Part shown: in pieces, positions 8,792-18,031 of the stretch | Position numbering within the stretch: position 1 is the first letter of the stretch | Layout: each line of letters starts with the position of its first letter | Assembly (NCBI GenBank): GCA_037133475.1 | Contig: JBAXOB010000020.1 | Span: 1-64,000, forward strand | DNA: 64,000 nt | Direction: 5' to 3' | Source of the DNA: CAIVAT01 sp037133475 | Lineage (GTDB): Bacteria > Bacteroidota > Bacteroidia > Bacteroidales > FEN-979 | Made by a program: the position numbers and the translations under genes | The notes under the pieces: model-generated | Told to the model about the DNA's origin: nothing | The model's input: the letters and a program-made list of their open reading frames with translations, nothing else | The model's database searches: none

Positions 8792-10579
8792 TTAACTTTC
8801 CTTCCTGAAACGCTCCAGCAGCGACTGGTCATTGATCTCCTTTGAAAGCGATTCTATGATCTCAAAGGGAACGCCAAACACATCCACCACGATCAGGGCA
8901 TCGAGACAGTTGTTGAACAGCGGATCGACATTGAACCCCAGCACCTCGGCGTTGACCGTGAGGTACTTCTTCAGCAGCACCGGCAATTTAAAGCCGGGAT
9001 CCAGGTCATGGATGAACCTGTCGAGCCGGGCGACATCTTTTTTTACAAACTTCAAAAACAGGGCCGGGTCGGCATTCCTGGCTTTAACTTTCCTGAACGG
9101 GTTATGTGGCCTGATGCAGCCGCCATATTCTTCGTGATAGCAGTTGGTTTTAAGGTATTCCACAACCAGTGATTTGGAAATCCCGCTGAATTCGTTGGAA
9201 ATACTGACGGGACCGATCAGGTAGCGGTATTCGGGCGCCTTCAGCAGCAGGTAAAGGATCCCTTTCCAAAGCAGGAAAAGCGACAGCGGTTTTTTCTGAT
9301 ACTCCTTCACAATGAACGACCGGCCCAGCTCCATCGAAAGCCGCAGTACCGGTTCCAACGACGGGTCAATATCAAACAGGCTGTTGATGTAATGGCCGGC
9401 AATGCCGTATTTCGCGATGATCCGGTCTCCCTTGCCGACGCGGTAACCGCCCATGATCCGACCGGCTTCATTGTCCCAGATGAAAAGCTGTTCAAAATAT
9501 TCATCATAGGGATCCCTGTCAATCGCTTTGCCGGTCCCCTCGCCGACATCCCGGTAGGTGATCTCCCGCAAACGGCAGATTTCATTCAGGATGTTGGGGA
9601 TTTTACCCGACGGGACACAGAAGATATAGTTTTCCCGGATATGGAACAACAGGTGCTGTTCCTTGATCTCCTCCACCTCCCGGCGGATAAGCCCGGCTGG
9701 GGTTTCAGCCTCCACCGGTGCGGGTTTGCAGTGTATGATCTCCCTTTTCCGCAGGCCGGGTTCAAGGGCAAGTCCCAGGGAATAGGTTTTCATCCGCAGC
9801 AGCTTTCCATACTCGCCAATCTCAGGGAATTCATCCTGTTCCTTAACGGTAAGCGGGGTCCCGATCCTGATGACGATCTCTTTTCCCTGCTTGTTGAAAA
9901 GCTCGGCTGGCAGCCTGAGCGTGCGCAACAGCGGATGAATGAATCCCAGCATATTGAACAACCCCGTATTGTGCCCGCTGAAATAAACAGGAACCACCGG
10001 CACCCTGGCCCGTTTGACAAATTTCAGCATGGTGGGCTGCCATTCCCGGTCGGTCACTGCCTGCTGATTGAGCTTGTAGCTGCTCACCTCGCCCGCGGGA
10101 AAAATCCCCAGCGGGTTTCCCTTCTGCAGGTGCAGGTAAGCCTCTTTCAGTCCGCCGTAGCTCGACATGGCCTCTTTCCTCGATTCAAACGGGTTTACCC
10201 CCAGGAACCAGGGCTGCAGCGGTTTTATCCGTGTCAGTAAAAAATTGACCAGCAGTTTGTATCCCGGGTTGATCGCCGAGATGATCCTGGCCAGCAGGAT
10301 GCCATCAATGCCGCCATAGGCGTGGTTCGACACCGTGATGAAATTGCCGTTTTTCGGGATTTTTTCAAGATCCTCCGCCGACAGGATTATCCTGACGCCT
10401 GTCGCCTCGATCAGCCTGTCAAGGAATTCGCCTCCCGGCAGATGGCCATGGTGATCATAAAAATCGTTGATCCTGTCAAATTGCAGGAGCTTCAGTATGC
10501 CACGGGCAACCGGTTCCCCGCCGAATCTGCTGAGAAATTTGCTGGCGCCCAGTAAATCGCCGGTTGAAATCAGCTTCAT
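8792..10579 (-). CDS. Bifunctional acyltransferase, PlsC + GNAT/hemolysin-type fusion (OlsF-like)
   Basis: A 595-residue fusion. Residues about 60-280 form a PlsC-type O-acyltransferase with NHAYGGID in place of the usual NHx4D and FPAGEVSS in place of FPEG. Residues about 310-560 form a hemolysin-like acetyltransferase-fold domain (PF13444 type) with the landmarks YDEYFEQLF and IGPVSISNEFS. Family knowledge: this domain order matches OlsF, which N-acylates and then O-acylates an amino acid to make ornithine or related aminolipids; Bacteroides makes glycine lipids with the same two activities on separate proteins (GlsB, GlsA). The amino-acid substrate here is an inference I cannot settle. It is the likely first gene downstream of a weak spacer, and RNase R lies just upstream on the same strand (15-base gap). 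Confidence 0.85.
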   Translation of the reverse strand: MKLISTGDLLGASKFLSRFGGEPVARGILKLLQFDRINDFYDHHGHLPGGEFLDRLIEATGVRIILSAEDLEKIPKNGNFITVSNHAYGGIDGILLARIISAINPGYKLLVNFLLTRIKPLQPWFLGVNPFESRKEAMSSYGGLKEAYLHLQKGNPLGIFPAGEVSSYKLNQQAVTDREWQPTMLKFVKRARVPVVPVYFSGHNTGLFNMLGFIHPLLRTLRLPAELFNKQGKEIVIRIGTPLTVKEQDEFPEIGEYGKLLRMKTYSLGLALEPGLRKREIIHCKPAPVEAETPAGLIRREVEEIKEQHLLFHIRENYIFCVPSGKIPNILNEICRLREITYRDVGEGTGKAIDRDPYDEYFEQLFIWDNEAGRIMGGYRVGKGDRIIAKYGIAGHYINSLFDIDPSLEPVLRLSMELGRSFIVKEYQKKPLSLFLLWKGILYLLLKAPEYRYLIGPVSISNEFSGISKSLVVEYLKTNCYHEEYGGCIRPHNPFRKVKARNADPALFLKFVKKDVARLDRFIHDLDPGFKLPVLLKKYLTVNAEVLGFNVDPLFNNCLDALIVVDVFGVPFEIIESLSKEINDQSLLERFRKES

Positions 10580-10594
10580 GATGGTACAGAAAAA

Positions 10595-12751
10595 TCAGGA
10601 GACCCACTCATAATCCATCTGCTTGCGGGCAAGGTCGATCCGTTTGACGCGGATCTTCAGCTTATCGCCCAGCTTAAACCGGTATCCGTGCCGCTGACCG
10701 ATGATCTGGTAATTTTCCTCGTCAAGATAATAGTAGTCATCCTCCAGGTCGCGAAGCCGGATCATACCTTCGCACTTTGTCCCGACAATCTCGGCAAAAA
10801 TACCCCATTTGCTTACTCCCGAAATAAGGGCCTCAAATTCCTGGCCGATCTTGTCAAGCATGTATTCCGCCTGCTTGTATTTTACCGACATTCTTTCGGC
10901 ATCAACCGCGCGGCGTTCCATTTCCGAGGCATGCTCGCACATCGGCTCATATACCTCTTTCGACACCGACGGCCCGTTGTTCATATACTCAAACAGCAGC
11001 CGGTGAACCATCAGGTCGGGATAACGGCGGATGGGAGAGGTGAAATGCGAATAATACTGGAAGGCAAGTCCGTAGTGACCTATATTGTTGGTGGAATAAT
11101 AGGCCTTCGACATGGTGCGGATGGCAATGGTCTCGATCATGGTCTCGGTACCGGTGCCTTTGATATCATTGAACAGCTTGTTAAATGAATCGGCCAGCGA
11201 CTTCTTGGAGCTGAGTTTCATCTTATACCCGAGCCGCTCGACAAAAAGGGAGAAGTTTTCGAGCTTTTCCTCGTTGGGCGTGTCGTGTACGCGGTAGACG
11301 AAGGTTTTCACCGCCTGGTTTTCGCGTTTCTTCCCGATAAATTCGGCAACCTTGCGGTTTGCCAGCAGCATAAAATCCTCGATCAGCTTATTGGCGTCTT
11401 TCATCTCGCGCAGGTAGATGCTGAGCGGCCGGCCCAGGTTATCAAGCTTGAACCTGACCTCCTGCGTTTCGAAATTAAAAGAACCCTTATGAAAACGCTC
11501 TTCCCTCAACTTCAGGGCTATGTTGTTGAAAACAGTGATCTCTGCCGAATATTCCCCCTTCCCCGACTCAATGATCTCCTGCACCTCCTCGTAGGCAAAG
11601 CGGCGGTTGGAGTTGATCACCGTTTTGCCAAACCATTCGCCATAGATTTTTCCCTTTTCATCCATTTCGAAAACGGCCGAAAAACACAACCTGTCTTCGC
11701 CCTGCCGCAAGGAACACAACCCGTTCGACAAACGCTCGGGCAGCATGGGGATGGTGCGTCCCACCATGTAAACCGAAGTTCCGCGTTCGACAGCCTCCTC
11801 ATCGATGGCCGTTCCGGGTCTTACATAATAGGAAACGTCGGCAATGTGCACGCCGACTTCCCAACGGCCGTTCCCGAGCGGTTTCAGCGAAATGGCATCA
11901 TCAAAATCCTTGGCATCCTCCGGGTCGATGGTAATGGTCAGCACCTGCCTGAAATCCCGGCGTTTGCCGATCTCCTCCGCCGGGATTAGATCGGGAAAGG
12001 AGGCGGCCTCCTTTTCGGCTTTCGCGGAAAATGAAAGCGGGAAATCGATCTCCGCCAGGATCGACTGCATCTCTACACGGTTGTCGCCCGGTTTTCCCAG
12101 CACCTCTTTGACCTCCCCGAACGGGTTGGCCGACTGGGCAGGCCATTCGGTGATCACCACCACGACCTTCTGCCCGTTTTTTGCCCCGTTCAGTTTTGTA
12201 TTGGGAATAAAGATGTCGACAGGCATGGTTGCATTATCGGGCCTCAGGAAAGCGAAATTTTTAGAGGTCTCGATCGTACCGACAAATTGCTTTTTGTTCC
12301 TTTTGATGATCTCCGCGATCTCCCCTTCAAGCTTGTGCCCTTTCCTCCTTGGAAAAATAAAAACCTTTACCTTGTCGCCATGCAGGGCATGATTCGTGTT
12401 GGTTGCGGCGATAAACACATCCTCCGTTTTGTCTTCGGGGATCACATAGGCCTTGCCGGTCTGCTTCATATCGACCGTTCCCGTAACCGAGGTCTTTACC
12501 TCCTTCTCAAACCGGGGACTTTCCATGTTGATCTGGTATTTGCCCCGTTTGCTCATGGCAAGTTCCTGGTTTTTGAACAACTGCCCGATGATCAGGCTGA
12601 TCAGGTCCTTGCTGGCCCGGTCCTGGATTCCCAGCCTGGCGGCAACCTGCTTGTAGTTAAAACTGCTGTACGGATTATCCTGGAATATATCCAGTACCGA
12701 TTTTACGAAGGTGTTCTTGTCGCTTCCGCTCAGACTCTTTTTCTTGCCCAT
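10595..12751 (-). CDS. rnr: Ribonuclease R
   Basis: A 718-residue 3'-to-5' exoribonuclease of the RNase II family. It has an N-terminal winged-helix region (residues about 10-75) and cold-shock/OB domains (about 80-230). The RNB catalytic domain has the acidic cluster DPEDAKDFDDAISL, which binds the catalytic metal ions. A C-terminal S1 domain (about 630-715) contains the segment SGVSKWGIFAEI. The length is typical for Bacteroidota. The expected role is degradation of structured RNA and quality control of rRNA and mRNA. The neighbouring acyltransferase is 15 bases downstream on the same strand, so they may be co-transcribed, but no functional link is evident. Confidence 0.97.
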   Translation of the reverse strand: MGKKKSLSGSDKNTFVKSVLDIFQDNPYSSFNYKQVAARLGIQDRASKDLISLIIGQLFKNQELAMSKRGKYQINMESPRFEKEVKTSVTGTVDMKQTGKAYVIPEDKTEDVFIAATNTNHALHGDKVKVFIFPRRKGHKLEGEIAEIIKRNKKQFVGTIETSKNFAFLRPDNATMPVDIFIPNTKLNGAKNGQKVVVVITEWPAQSANPFGEVKEVLGKPGDNRVEMQSILAEIDFPLSFSAKAEKEAASFPDLIPAEEIGKRRDFRQVLTITIDPEDAKDFDDAISLKPLGNGRWEVGVHIADVSYYVRPGTAIDEEAVERGTSVYMVGRTIPMLPERLSNGLCSLRQGEDRLCFSAVFEMDEKGKIYGEWFGKTVINSNRRFAYEEVQEIIESGKGEYSAEITVFNNIALKLREERFHKGSFNFETQEVRFKLDNLGRPLSIYLREMKDANKLIEDFMLLANRKVAEFIGKKRENQAVKTFVYRVHDTPNEEKLENFSLFVERLGYKMKLSSKKSLADSFNKLFNDIKGTGTETMIETIAIRTMSKAYYSTNNIGHYGLAFQYYSHFTSPIRRYPDLMVHRLLFEYMNNGPSVSKEVYEPMCEHASEMERRAVDAERMSVKYKQAEYMLDKIGQEFEALISGVSKWGIFAEIVGTKCEGMIRLRDLEDDYYYLDEENYQIIGQRHGYRFKLGDKLKIRVKRIDLARKQMDYEWVS

Positions 12752-12816
12752 AATGACTACTATTTTAATTCTTTATTTTCATTTTCCAGGAGGGGCTGCA
12801 GGCCCGGCTATCCGCA

Positions 12817-14499
12817 TCAATACGAATGAAATGCCGGAATTGCCGCCAGCAGTGTTTTTGTATATTCCGACCCGGGTGCGGCATACACCTGGTCGGCTTC
12901 GCCCATCTCCTCTATTTTACCGTTTTTCATCACGATCAACCGGTCGGACATGAATTTCACCACCGACAGGTCATGGGAGATGAAGATGTAGGTAAGGCCG
13001 TAATCCTTTTTCAGGTCATTCAGCAGGTTCAGCACCTGCGCCTGGATGGATACATCGAGGGCCGAAACCGATTCGTCGCAGATGACCAGGCGCGGTTCGA
13101 CCGCCAGGGCCCTGGCAATGCAGATCCGTTGCCGCTGGCCGCCCGAGAATTCATGGGGATAGCGGTCGTAGTGTTCAGGTTTGAGCCCAACCCTGCCAAG
13201 CAGGTCCATCACCTTTGCCCTGCGCAAGGTATCATTCCCGTGCAGCCCGTGAACCTTCATCGGTTCAAGAATGGCCGGTCCGGCCGGTATCCTTGGATTC
13301 AGGGAAGAATAGGGATCCTGGAAAATGATCTGCAGATCCTTCCTGAGCTCTTTTAAGCTCCGGGCCGTCAGCCGGGTGATTTCCCGGTTCCTGTAATATA
13401 TCTTGCCCTCCGACGATGGTATCAGGTCAAGCACCACCCTTGCCAGGGTGGTTTTCCCGCTGCCCGATTCCCCGACAATCCCAAGCGTTTCGCCCGGATA
13501 GACCTTGAAGGTCGCCTTTTCCAGCGCCCTGAAGGCTCCGAACTGTTTACTTAACTTTTCAACCGTCAGGATGGGTTCCTGCCCGTAGATGCGCGCATGG
13601 TCAGCCTTCCGTTGTGCGGGGGAGATTACCCCCTCGTCCGCGCTGAAGCCCTCCTTCAGGAAATCCCCGACTACAGGCAGCCGCGCGGGCCTTGCATCCA
13701 GCGGGGGCCTGCAGGCCAGCAGGCCGCGCGTATAGGGATGCTGCGGCGACCTGAAAATAGCGGCCACCTCCCCCTGTTCAACGATCCGGCCCCGGTACAT
13801 TACCATCACCCTGTCGGCAAACCCGGCCACCAGGCCGAGATCATGGGTGATGAAGAGGATGCTCATGTTCCGGGTCCGCTGCAGGTTTTTCAGCAGGTCG
13901 AGGATGGTTTTCTGAACCGTTACATCCAAGGCGGTGGTGGGTTCATCGGCAACCAGGATGGCCGGGTTGCAGGAAATCGCCATGGCGATCATCACCCGCT
14001 GCTTTTGTCCGCCCGAAAGCTGGTGGGGATAGGCATCAAATATCATTTCAGGCCTGGGAAGGTCTACCTCGCGGAATAGTTCCAGAACCTTTTCCCTGCC
14101 CTCTTTTTTCTTCATTCCAAGATGTATCCTCAGGCTTTCGGAAACCTGGTTCCCACAGGTAAACACAGGGTTCAAAGAGGTCATCGGCTCCTGGAAAATC
14201 ATGGAGATCCTGTTCCCCCTGATTTTTCTCATCTCAATTTCATCAAGCTGCAGCAGATCCCTCGACCGGTGTTGCAGGAAAAAAATCTCCCCGTCCATAA
14301 TTTTCCCGGGCGGCGCCGGGATCAGCCCCAGGAGAGCCAGGGCGGTAACCGTTTTGCCGGAACCCGATTCCCCCACAACCGCAAGTGTTTCCGCCTCATT
14401 CATATGAAAAGATACATGGTCTGCAACAACCTGCTCCCTGCCATCAGAGGTGAAAGCAACAGTAAGGTCACGAATGTCAAGTAAAGGGGCGACAGACAT
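12817..14499 (-). CDS. Fused double-ATPase of an oligopeptide/dipeptide ABC transporter
   Basis: A 560-residue protein with two complete ABC ATPase domains in tandem (DppD/DppF or YejF/GsiA architecture). Walker A motifs are GESGSGKTVT and GESGSGKTTL, signatures are LSGGQKQR and FSGGQRQR, and Walker B contains VADEPTTALD and ICDESVSALD. Each half ends in an oligopeptide-type C-terminal extension. The start at 14499 (MSVAPLL) is preferred over the ATG four codons upstream. Family knowledge: it energises a peptide or glutathione importer through two permeases and a binding protein. None of these partners lies in this window, so the gene is an orphan here and its substrate is unknown. Confidence 0.93.
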   Translation of the reverse strand: MSVAPLLDIRDLTVAFTSDGREQVVADHVSFHMNEAETLAVVGESGSGKTVTALALLGLIPAPPGKIMDGEIFFLQHRSRDLLQLDEIEMRKIRGNRISMIFQEPMTSLNPVFTCGNQVSESLRIHLGMKKKEGREKVLELFREVDLPRPEMIFDAYPHQLSGGQKQRVMIAMAISCNPAILVADEPTTALDVTVQKTILDLLKNLQRTRNMSILFITHDLGLVAGFADRVMVMYRGRIVEQGEVAAIFRSPQHPYTRGLLACRPPLDARPARLPVVGDFLKEGFSADEGVISPAQRKADHARIYGQEPILTVEKLSKQFGAFRALEKATFKVYPGETLGIVGESGSGKTTLARVVLDLIPSSEGKIYYRNREITRLTARSLKELRKDLQIIFQDPYSSLNPRIPAGPAILEPMKVHGLHGNDTLRRAKVMDLLGRVGLKPEHYDRYPHEFSGGQRQRICIARALAVEPRLVICDESVSALDVSIQAQVLNLLNDLKKDYGLTYIFISHDLSVVKFMSDRLIVMKNGKIEEMGEADQVYAAPGSEYTKTLLAAIPAFHSY

Positions 14500-14622
14500 C
14501 TTTCCGGTCAAATTTTACCCAAACCTACATGATTTTTCGCAATGTTGGGAGCATGGTTGAAAAATAACCGCTCTTCCCGTATTACCTTTTGCCATTAAAA
14601 CCGATTAACCATAAACGGACGT

Positions 14623-15312
14623 ATGACCTGGCTCGATGATTTTATTTCGCTTATTTTCCCGAGAATTTGCGCCTGTTGCGGAAACAGCCTGTGGAAGCAT
14701 GAAGAGATAATCTGTCATTCCTGTGATTTCCGCCTTCCCAGGACAAATTTCCATCTCGATGCCGACAACCCTGTGGCCCGCCTTTTCTGGGGAAGGGCCC
14801 CCGTGGAGGCGGCGGGCGCCTACCTCTATTTCAACAAGGGAAACCGGGTTCAGCGGCTGGTCCACCAGCTGAAGTACAAAGGCAGAAAGGATATCGGCGC
14901 GTGGCTGGGTAACCAGTACGGCCATGAACTGTTGAAATCGTCCCTGTTCAGCAACCTTGATGCCATCATCCCCGTTCCTCTCCACAAGAAAAGATACATG
15001 CAGCGCGGATATAACCAAAGCGAACAATTTGCAATTGGTCTCGGCAAACCGATGAACCTGCCGGTGGTAAACCATTTGCTCACCAGGAGCCGGGCAACTG
15101 AAACACAGACGAGAAAATCACGTTTCAGCAGGTACCAGAATGTCCATGACATTTTTGAGGTTATCCATGCGGAAAAATACAAGGGAAAGCATCTTCTGCT
15201 TGTGGATGACGTGATCACAACGGGGGCGACCCTTGAATCCTCAGTTCTGGCCCTGGCAGCCATCCCGGGGGTGAAAATCAGTGTCGCCTGCATTGCCGCT
15301 GCCGTGCTTTAG
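14623..15312 (+). CDS. ComF family protein (phosphoribosyltransferase fold)
   Basis: A 229-residue ComF homologue. An N-terminal zinc ribbon with C-x2-C pairs (CACCGN and CHSC) covers about residues 10-45. The phosphoribosyltransferase domain carries the PRPP loop HLLLVDDVITTGAT at about residues 185-200. Family knowledge: ComF is needed for DNA transfer across the inner membrane in natural transformation, but homologues are also common outside competent bacteria. No other competence gene is nearby. The gene is monocistronic, divergent from the ABC ATPase and convergent with the lamin-tail protein. Confidence 0.92.
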   Translation: MTWLDDFISLIFPRICACCGNSLWKHEEIICHSCDFRLPRTNFHLDADNPVARLFWGRAPVEAAGAYLYFNKGNRVQRLVHQLKYKGRKDIGAWLGNQYGHELLKSSLFSNLDAIIPVPLHKKRYMQRGYNQSEQFAIGLGKPMNLPVVNHLLTRSRATETQTRKSRFSRYQNVHDIFEVIHAEKYKGKHLLLVDDVITTGATLESSVLALAAIPGVKISVACIAAAVL

Positions 15313-15336
15313 CTTATCAAAAACATAGCATAATTT

Positions 15337-17928
15337 TCAAAGTTTTCCTCCCAGGATAGTGGTCCTCTTTAACCGCTTTACCGTTCCATCCGGGCTGACA
15401 ATTTCTGCCAGGATGATATAAAACCCCATAGGCGCCCGGGTTTTCCCGGCCGTCATTCCATCCCAGATAAAAACCGATTCGGCGCCCAGCAATACGTGGT
15501 TGGCCAGTTGTACCACCAACCGTCCCTGTGCATCATAGATCTCAATGCCGGCTGTATTGTCGGGCTCTTTTTCCCGGATGGTAATGGTCAGCAGGTCGTC
15601 ATGACCGTCGTTGTCGGGAGAAAAAATGACAGGTTCCGCGATCAGCTCCTGACCGGAATCTCCGGGCCCTGCAACGTGTGAGTTGAGATACCCGGGGGTG
15701 GCAAATCCCGCTGTTTCAGCCGCCGAATGCCAGTTGTCACGCTGCCCTGAAGGGATATCGGGGCAGCTTCGTTCAAGCGAAACCCCGCTGGTGGTGATCA
15801 GCAGGGGATAATGCATACCGGCATCGTAATTTTCTTTATCGATAACAAGGTTGTTATCCCTCCTGGCAAGGATCACAGTACCCTTTTCATCCCCGAGAAC
15901 AGGGAACCCCGGCATCAGCACAACCGCCTCGGGCGCCGGCGTGTGATAGCGGGCGAGGATATCCGCCGGGTCGGCCGTCAGGGCGATATATTCGCCGGGA
16001 AACAGGATATACCCGGAAGAGAACAGCGGTTCCGCCCCGGGCAGCGTACCCCCTGCTGTGTCTTTCCCGGAGATGGCCACGCTTTGCAGATCGATGACCT
16101 TTTCCGACCTGTTGAAAAGTTCAGCAAACCGCGCCCCCCCGGCTGCGGGGTTTGACAGGATTTCGTTGATGACGATGTCGTTCCGGGCCACGGTATCCGG
16201 TATGGCAAACCTGGCAGAACGGTTGGTATCGGCAGGGTTTCCGGCGCAATCCGTTAAGGTGCCCGAAACACGCAGGATATAGGTGATCCCGGGTTCAAAT
16301 GGCCGGTCAAAAACCAGGCCGGCAGCGGAATAAAGCGGAGCGACCGGCTCCACACCGGTGGGATGTAACACCCCGTCGGGGTAAACTGCCTCCCATCCCG
16401 AAGGGGCAAGCAGGCTGGTACTGTCCATTGCCTCCGAAAAAAAAGCCTCCACGGCCGATGGCCCGGTAACCACCGCCCTGCGCAAACAGGGTGCATCCAC
16501 ATCAGGATCTGACCGGTAGACCGAATTGACTTTTCCCGGAGTTCCACCCGCTGCATCTTCCGACGCACGCCAGTTTTCGCTGCAACCACAGGGGTTGGCG
16601 GGATCCTCCATTTCCAGCGACCACCCGCCTTCCCCCTTAAAAGAGCCCCTGAACCATGCCGGGGTGTACGACACCGCGTGAATGACCCTGTTCCACCGGT
16701 CTTTCAGCGCCAGTGTCGTTCCTTCGTTTGACAGGGAGGTTGAGGAGGTTAATATGACGGCACATTCACCAAATGCCGACAGCAGCGAATCCCTGGTGAT
16801 CAGCAGGAACCCCTTCGCTGGAATTACGACCGCCGGAAAAACCTTTGCGTTTCCACCAATGATAAAGGTCCAGTTCCTCAGGTTTATCGCGAAGGCAGTC
16901 CTGTTGTACAATTCCACATACTCCTCATCGGGCAGCCCGACCGGCGGATCGGGATCGGCCATGATTTCATTGATCACCACGTCAAACGCCTTTGGCCGGT
17001 AATAGCTTACCGGGATCAGCGTATCGGCCATTTTGTTTCCCGCCAGGTCTTTCAAACCGGTGACAGTAAGGGAATTGGTGGCTCCGTCGGTCATGGGTTC
17101 ATGAAAATAAAGCGAAACAGCGGGTTTCAGCAGGTTCATCACAGCCGAATCGGGTGTCTGGCCGCCGGGCGAGAGGTGATAGTTTGCCACGGTCCCGATG
17201 CTTTTTCCCTCCATGTGTTCAGAAAATCCCAGGGTGATCTCCCTGTCGGAAACCACCTCCTGGGCAGTAACCACCGGCGGAATCGAATCAATGACGACCG
17301 GCCCCGCGTAAAAGTCGTCGAACCAGAATTTTGCCGCATTGCTGGCGGTATACCGGCAATAAACGCCAAACCATCTTACAGGGAAAGAGGTAATGTCGTA
17401 AAAGCCGCCATCCCTGGTATAGTTGAGTCCCCCGGTCGTATCCACAAAAGCCTCCCATCTCCCGGCGTCGTCGCAGGTGATTTTAAACCGCAGGATATTG
17501 GTCGAATGGTTCGTGGTGCAGGAGCTGAACCGGTAGACCTTTTCCTGCAGTTTCCCGGTTTGCCTGACAATATAAATGCTGTCAGCCCCTCCGCCGGCCT
17601 GCAGGAAAAAACCATTCATTTCCGAAACCACACTGATCCTGTCGGCGGTGAGATAGACCCGCGCATAGTTGCCGGAGGAGGTGTTAAAGGATAATTTCAT
17701 CCAGAAATTCCATTCATAATTGTGATATTCCTCACATTCAGTGAATAATACCGATGTATCGCTGCCGGTTGATTTAAGATGAAGCTGGAGGGCGGCATTC
17801 ACTTCAAATTGCGAAGTATCCCCCGTCCAGACAGTGTTGCTGGTAAAATTTCCATCAGAGAAATCATCCAATACCTGTGCGGTTGTCACCAAAGGAAGCA
17901 GCAGGCAAACCAGGAAAATGTTTTTCAT
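15337..17928 (-). CDS. Large exported lamin-tail (LTD) domain protein with FlgD-like C-terminus
   Basis: An 863-residue secreted protein with a signal peptide (residues 1-17, ending TTAQ). A concanavalin-like N-terminal region of about 200 residues precedes an SbsA-type Ig-like domain (starting DSIPPVVTAQE). A first lamin-tail domain begins with VVINEIMADPDPP, followed by another Ig-like region and a second LTD (IVINEILSNPAAGG). The C-terminal 95 residues form a FlgD-Ig/gliding-motility-associated module (FSPDNDGHDDLL, GFYIILAE). Family knowledge: these modular proteins are exported to the cell surface in Bacteroidota, often by type IX secretion. Substrate and role are unknown. It stands alone. 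Confidence 0.85.
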   Translation of the reverse strand: MKNIFLVCLLLPLVTTAQVLDDFSDGNFTSNTVWTGDTSQFEVNAALQLHLKSTGSDTSVLFTECEEYHNYEWNFWMKLSFNTSSGNYARVYLTADRISVVSEMNGFFLQAGGGADSIYIVRQTGKLQEKVYRFSSCTTNHSTNILRFKITCDDAGRWEAFVDTTGGLNYTRDGGFYDITSFPVRWFGVYCRYTASNAAKFWFDDFYAGPVVIDSIPPVVTAQEVVSDREITLGFSEHMEGKSIGTVANYHLSPGGQTPDSAVMNLLKPAVSLYFHEPMTDGATNSLTVTGLKDLAGNKMADTLIPVSYYRPKAFDVVINEIMADPDPPVGLPDEEYVELYNRTAFAINLRNWTFIIGGNAKVFPAVVIPAKGFLLITRDSLLSAFGECAVILTSSTSLSNEGTTLALKDRWNRVIHAVSYTPAWFRGSFKGEGGWSLEMEDPANPCGCSENWRASEDAAGGTPGKVNSVYRSDPDVDAPCLRRAVVTGPSAVEAFFSEAMDSTSLLAPSGWEAVYPDGVLHPTGVEPVAPLYSAAGLVFDRPFEPGITYILRVSGTLTDCAGNPADTNRSARFAIPDTVARNDIVINEILSNPAAGGARFAELFNRSEKVIDLQSVAISGKDTAGGTLPGAEPLFSSGYILFPGEYIALTADPADILARYHTPAPEAVVLMPGFPVLGDEKGTVILARRDNNLVIDKENYDAGMHYPLLITTSGVSLERSCPDIPSGQRDNWHSAAETAGFATPGYLNSHVAGPGDSGQELIAEPVIFSPDNDGHDDLLTITIREKEPDNTAGIEIYDAQGRLVVQLANHVLLGAESVFIWDGMTAGKTRAPMGFYIILAEIVSPDGTVKRLKRTTILGGKL

Positions 17929-18011
17929 AACCGTTTGTTTCGGGTTAATCCATGATTTCCGAAAAGGTACCCGGTGTGTTCATAAATAAATCATGCTGTT
18001 TTGATAATTTT

Positions 18012-18019
18012 TATCTTTG
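18012..18019 (+). promoter_or_regulatory. Putative -7 element of the asd promoter
   Basis: TATCTTTG matches the Bacteroidota -7 consensus TAnnTTTG and lies 12 bases before the ATG of asd. No TTTG sits at the ideal distance upstream, so only the -7 half is supported. The transcript would have a very short leader. Confidence 0.55.
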
Positions 18020-18031
18020 CAAAAAAAAATA

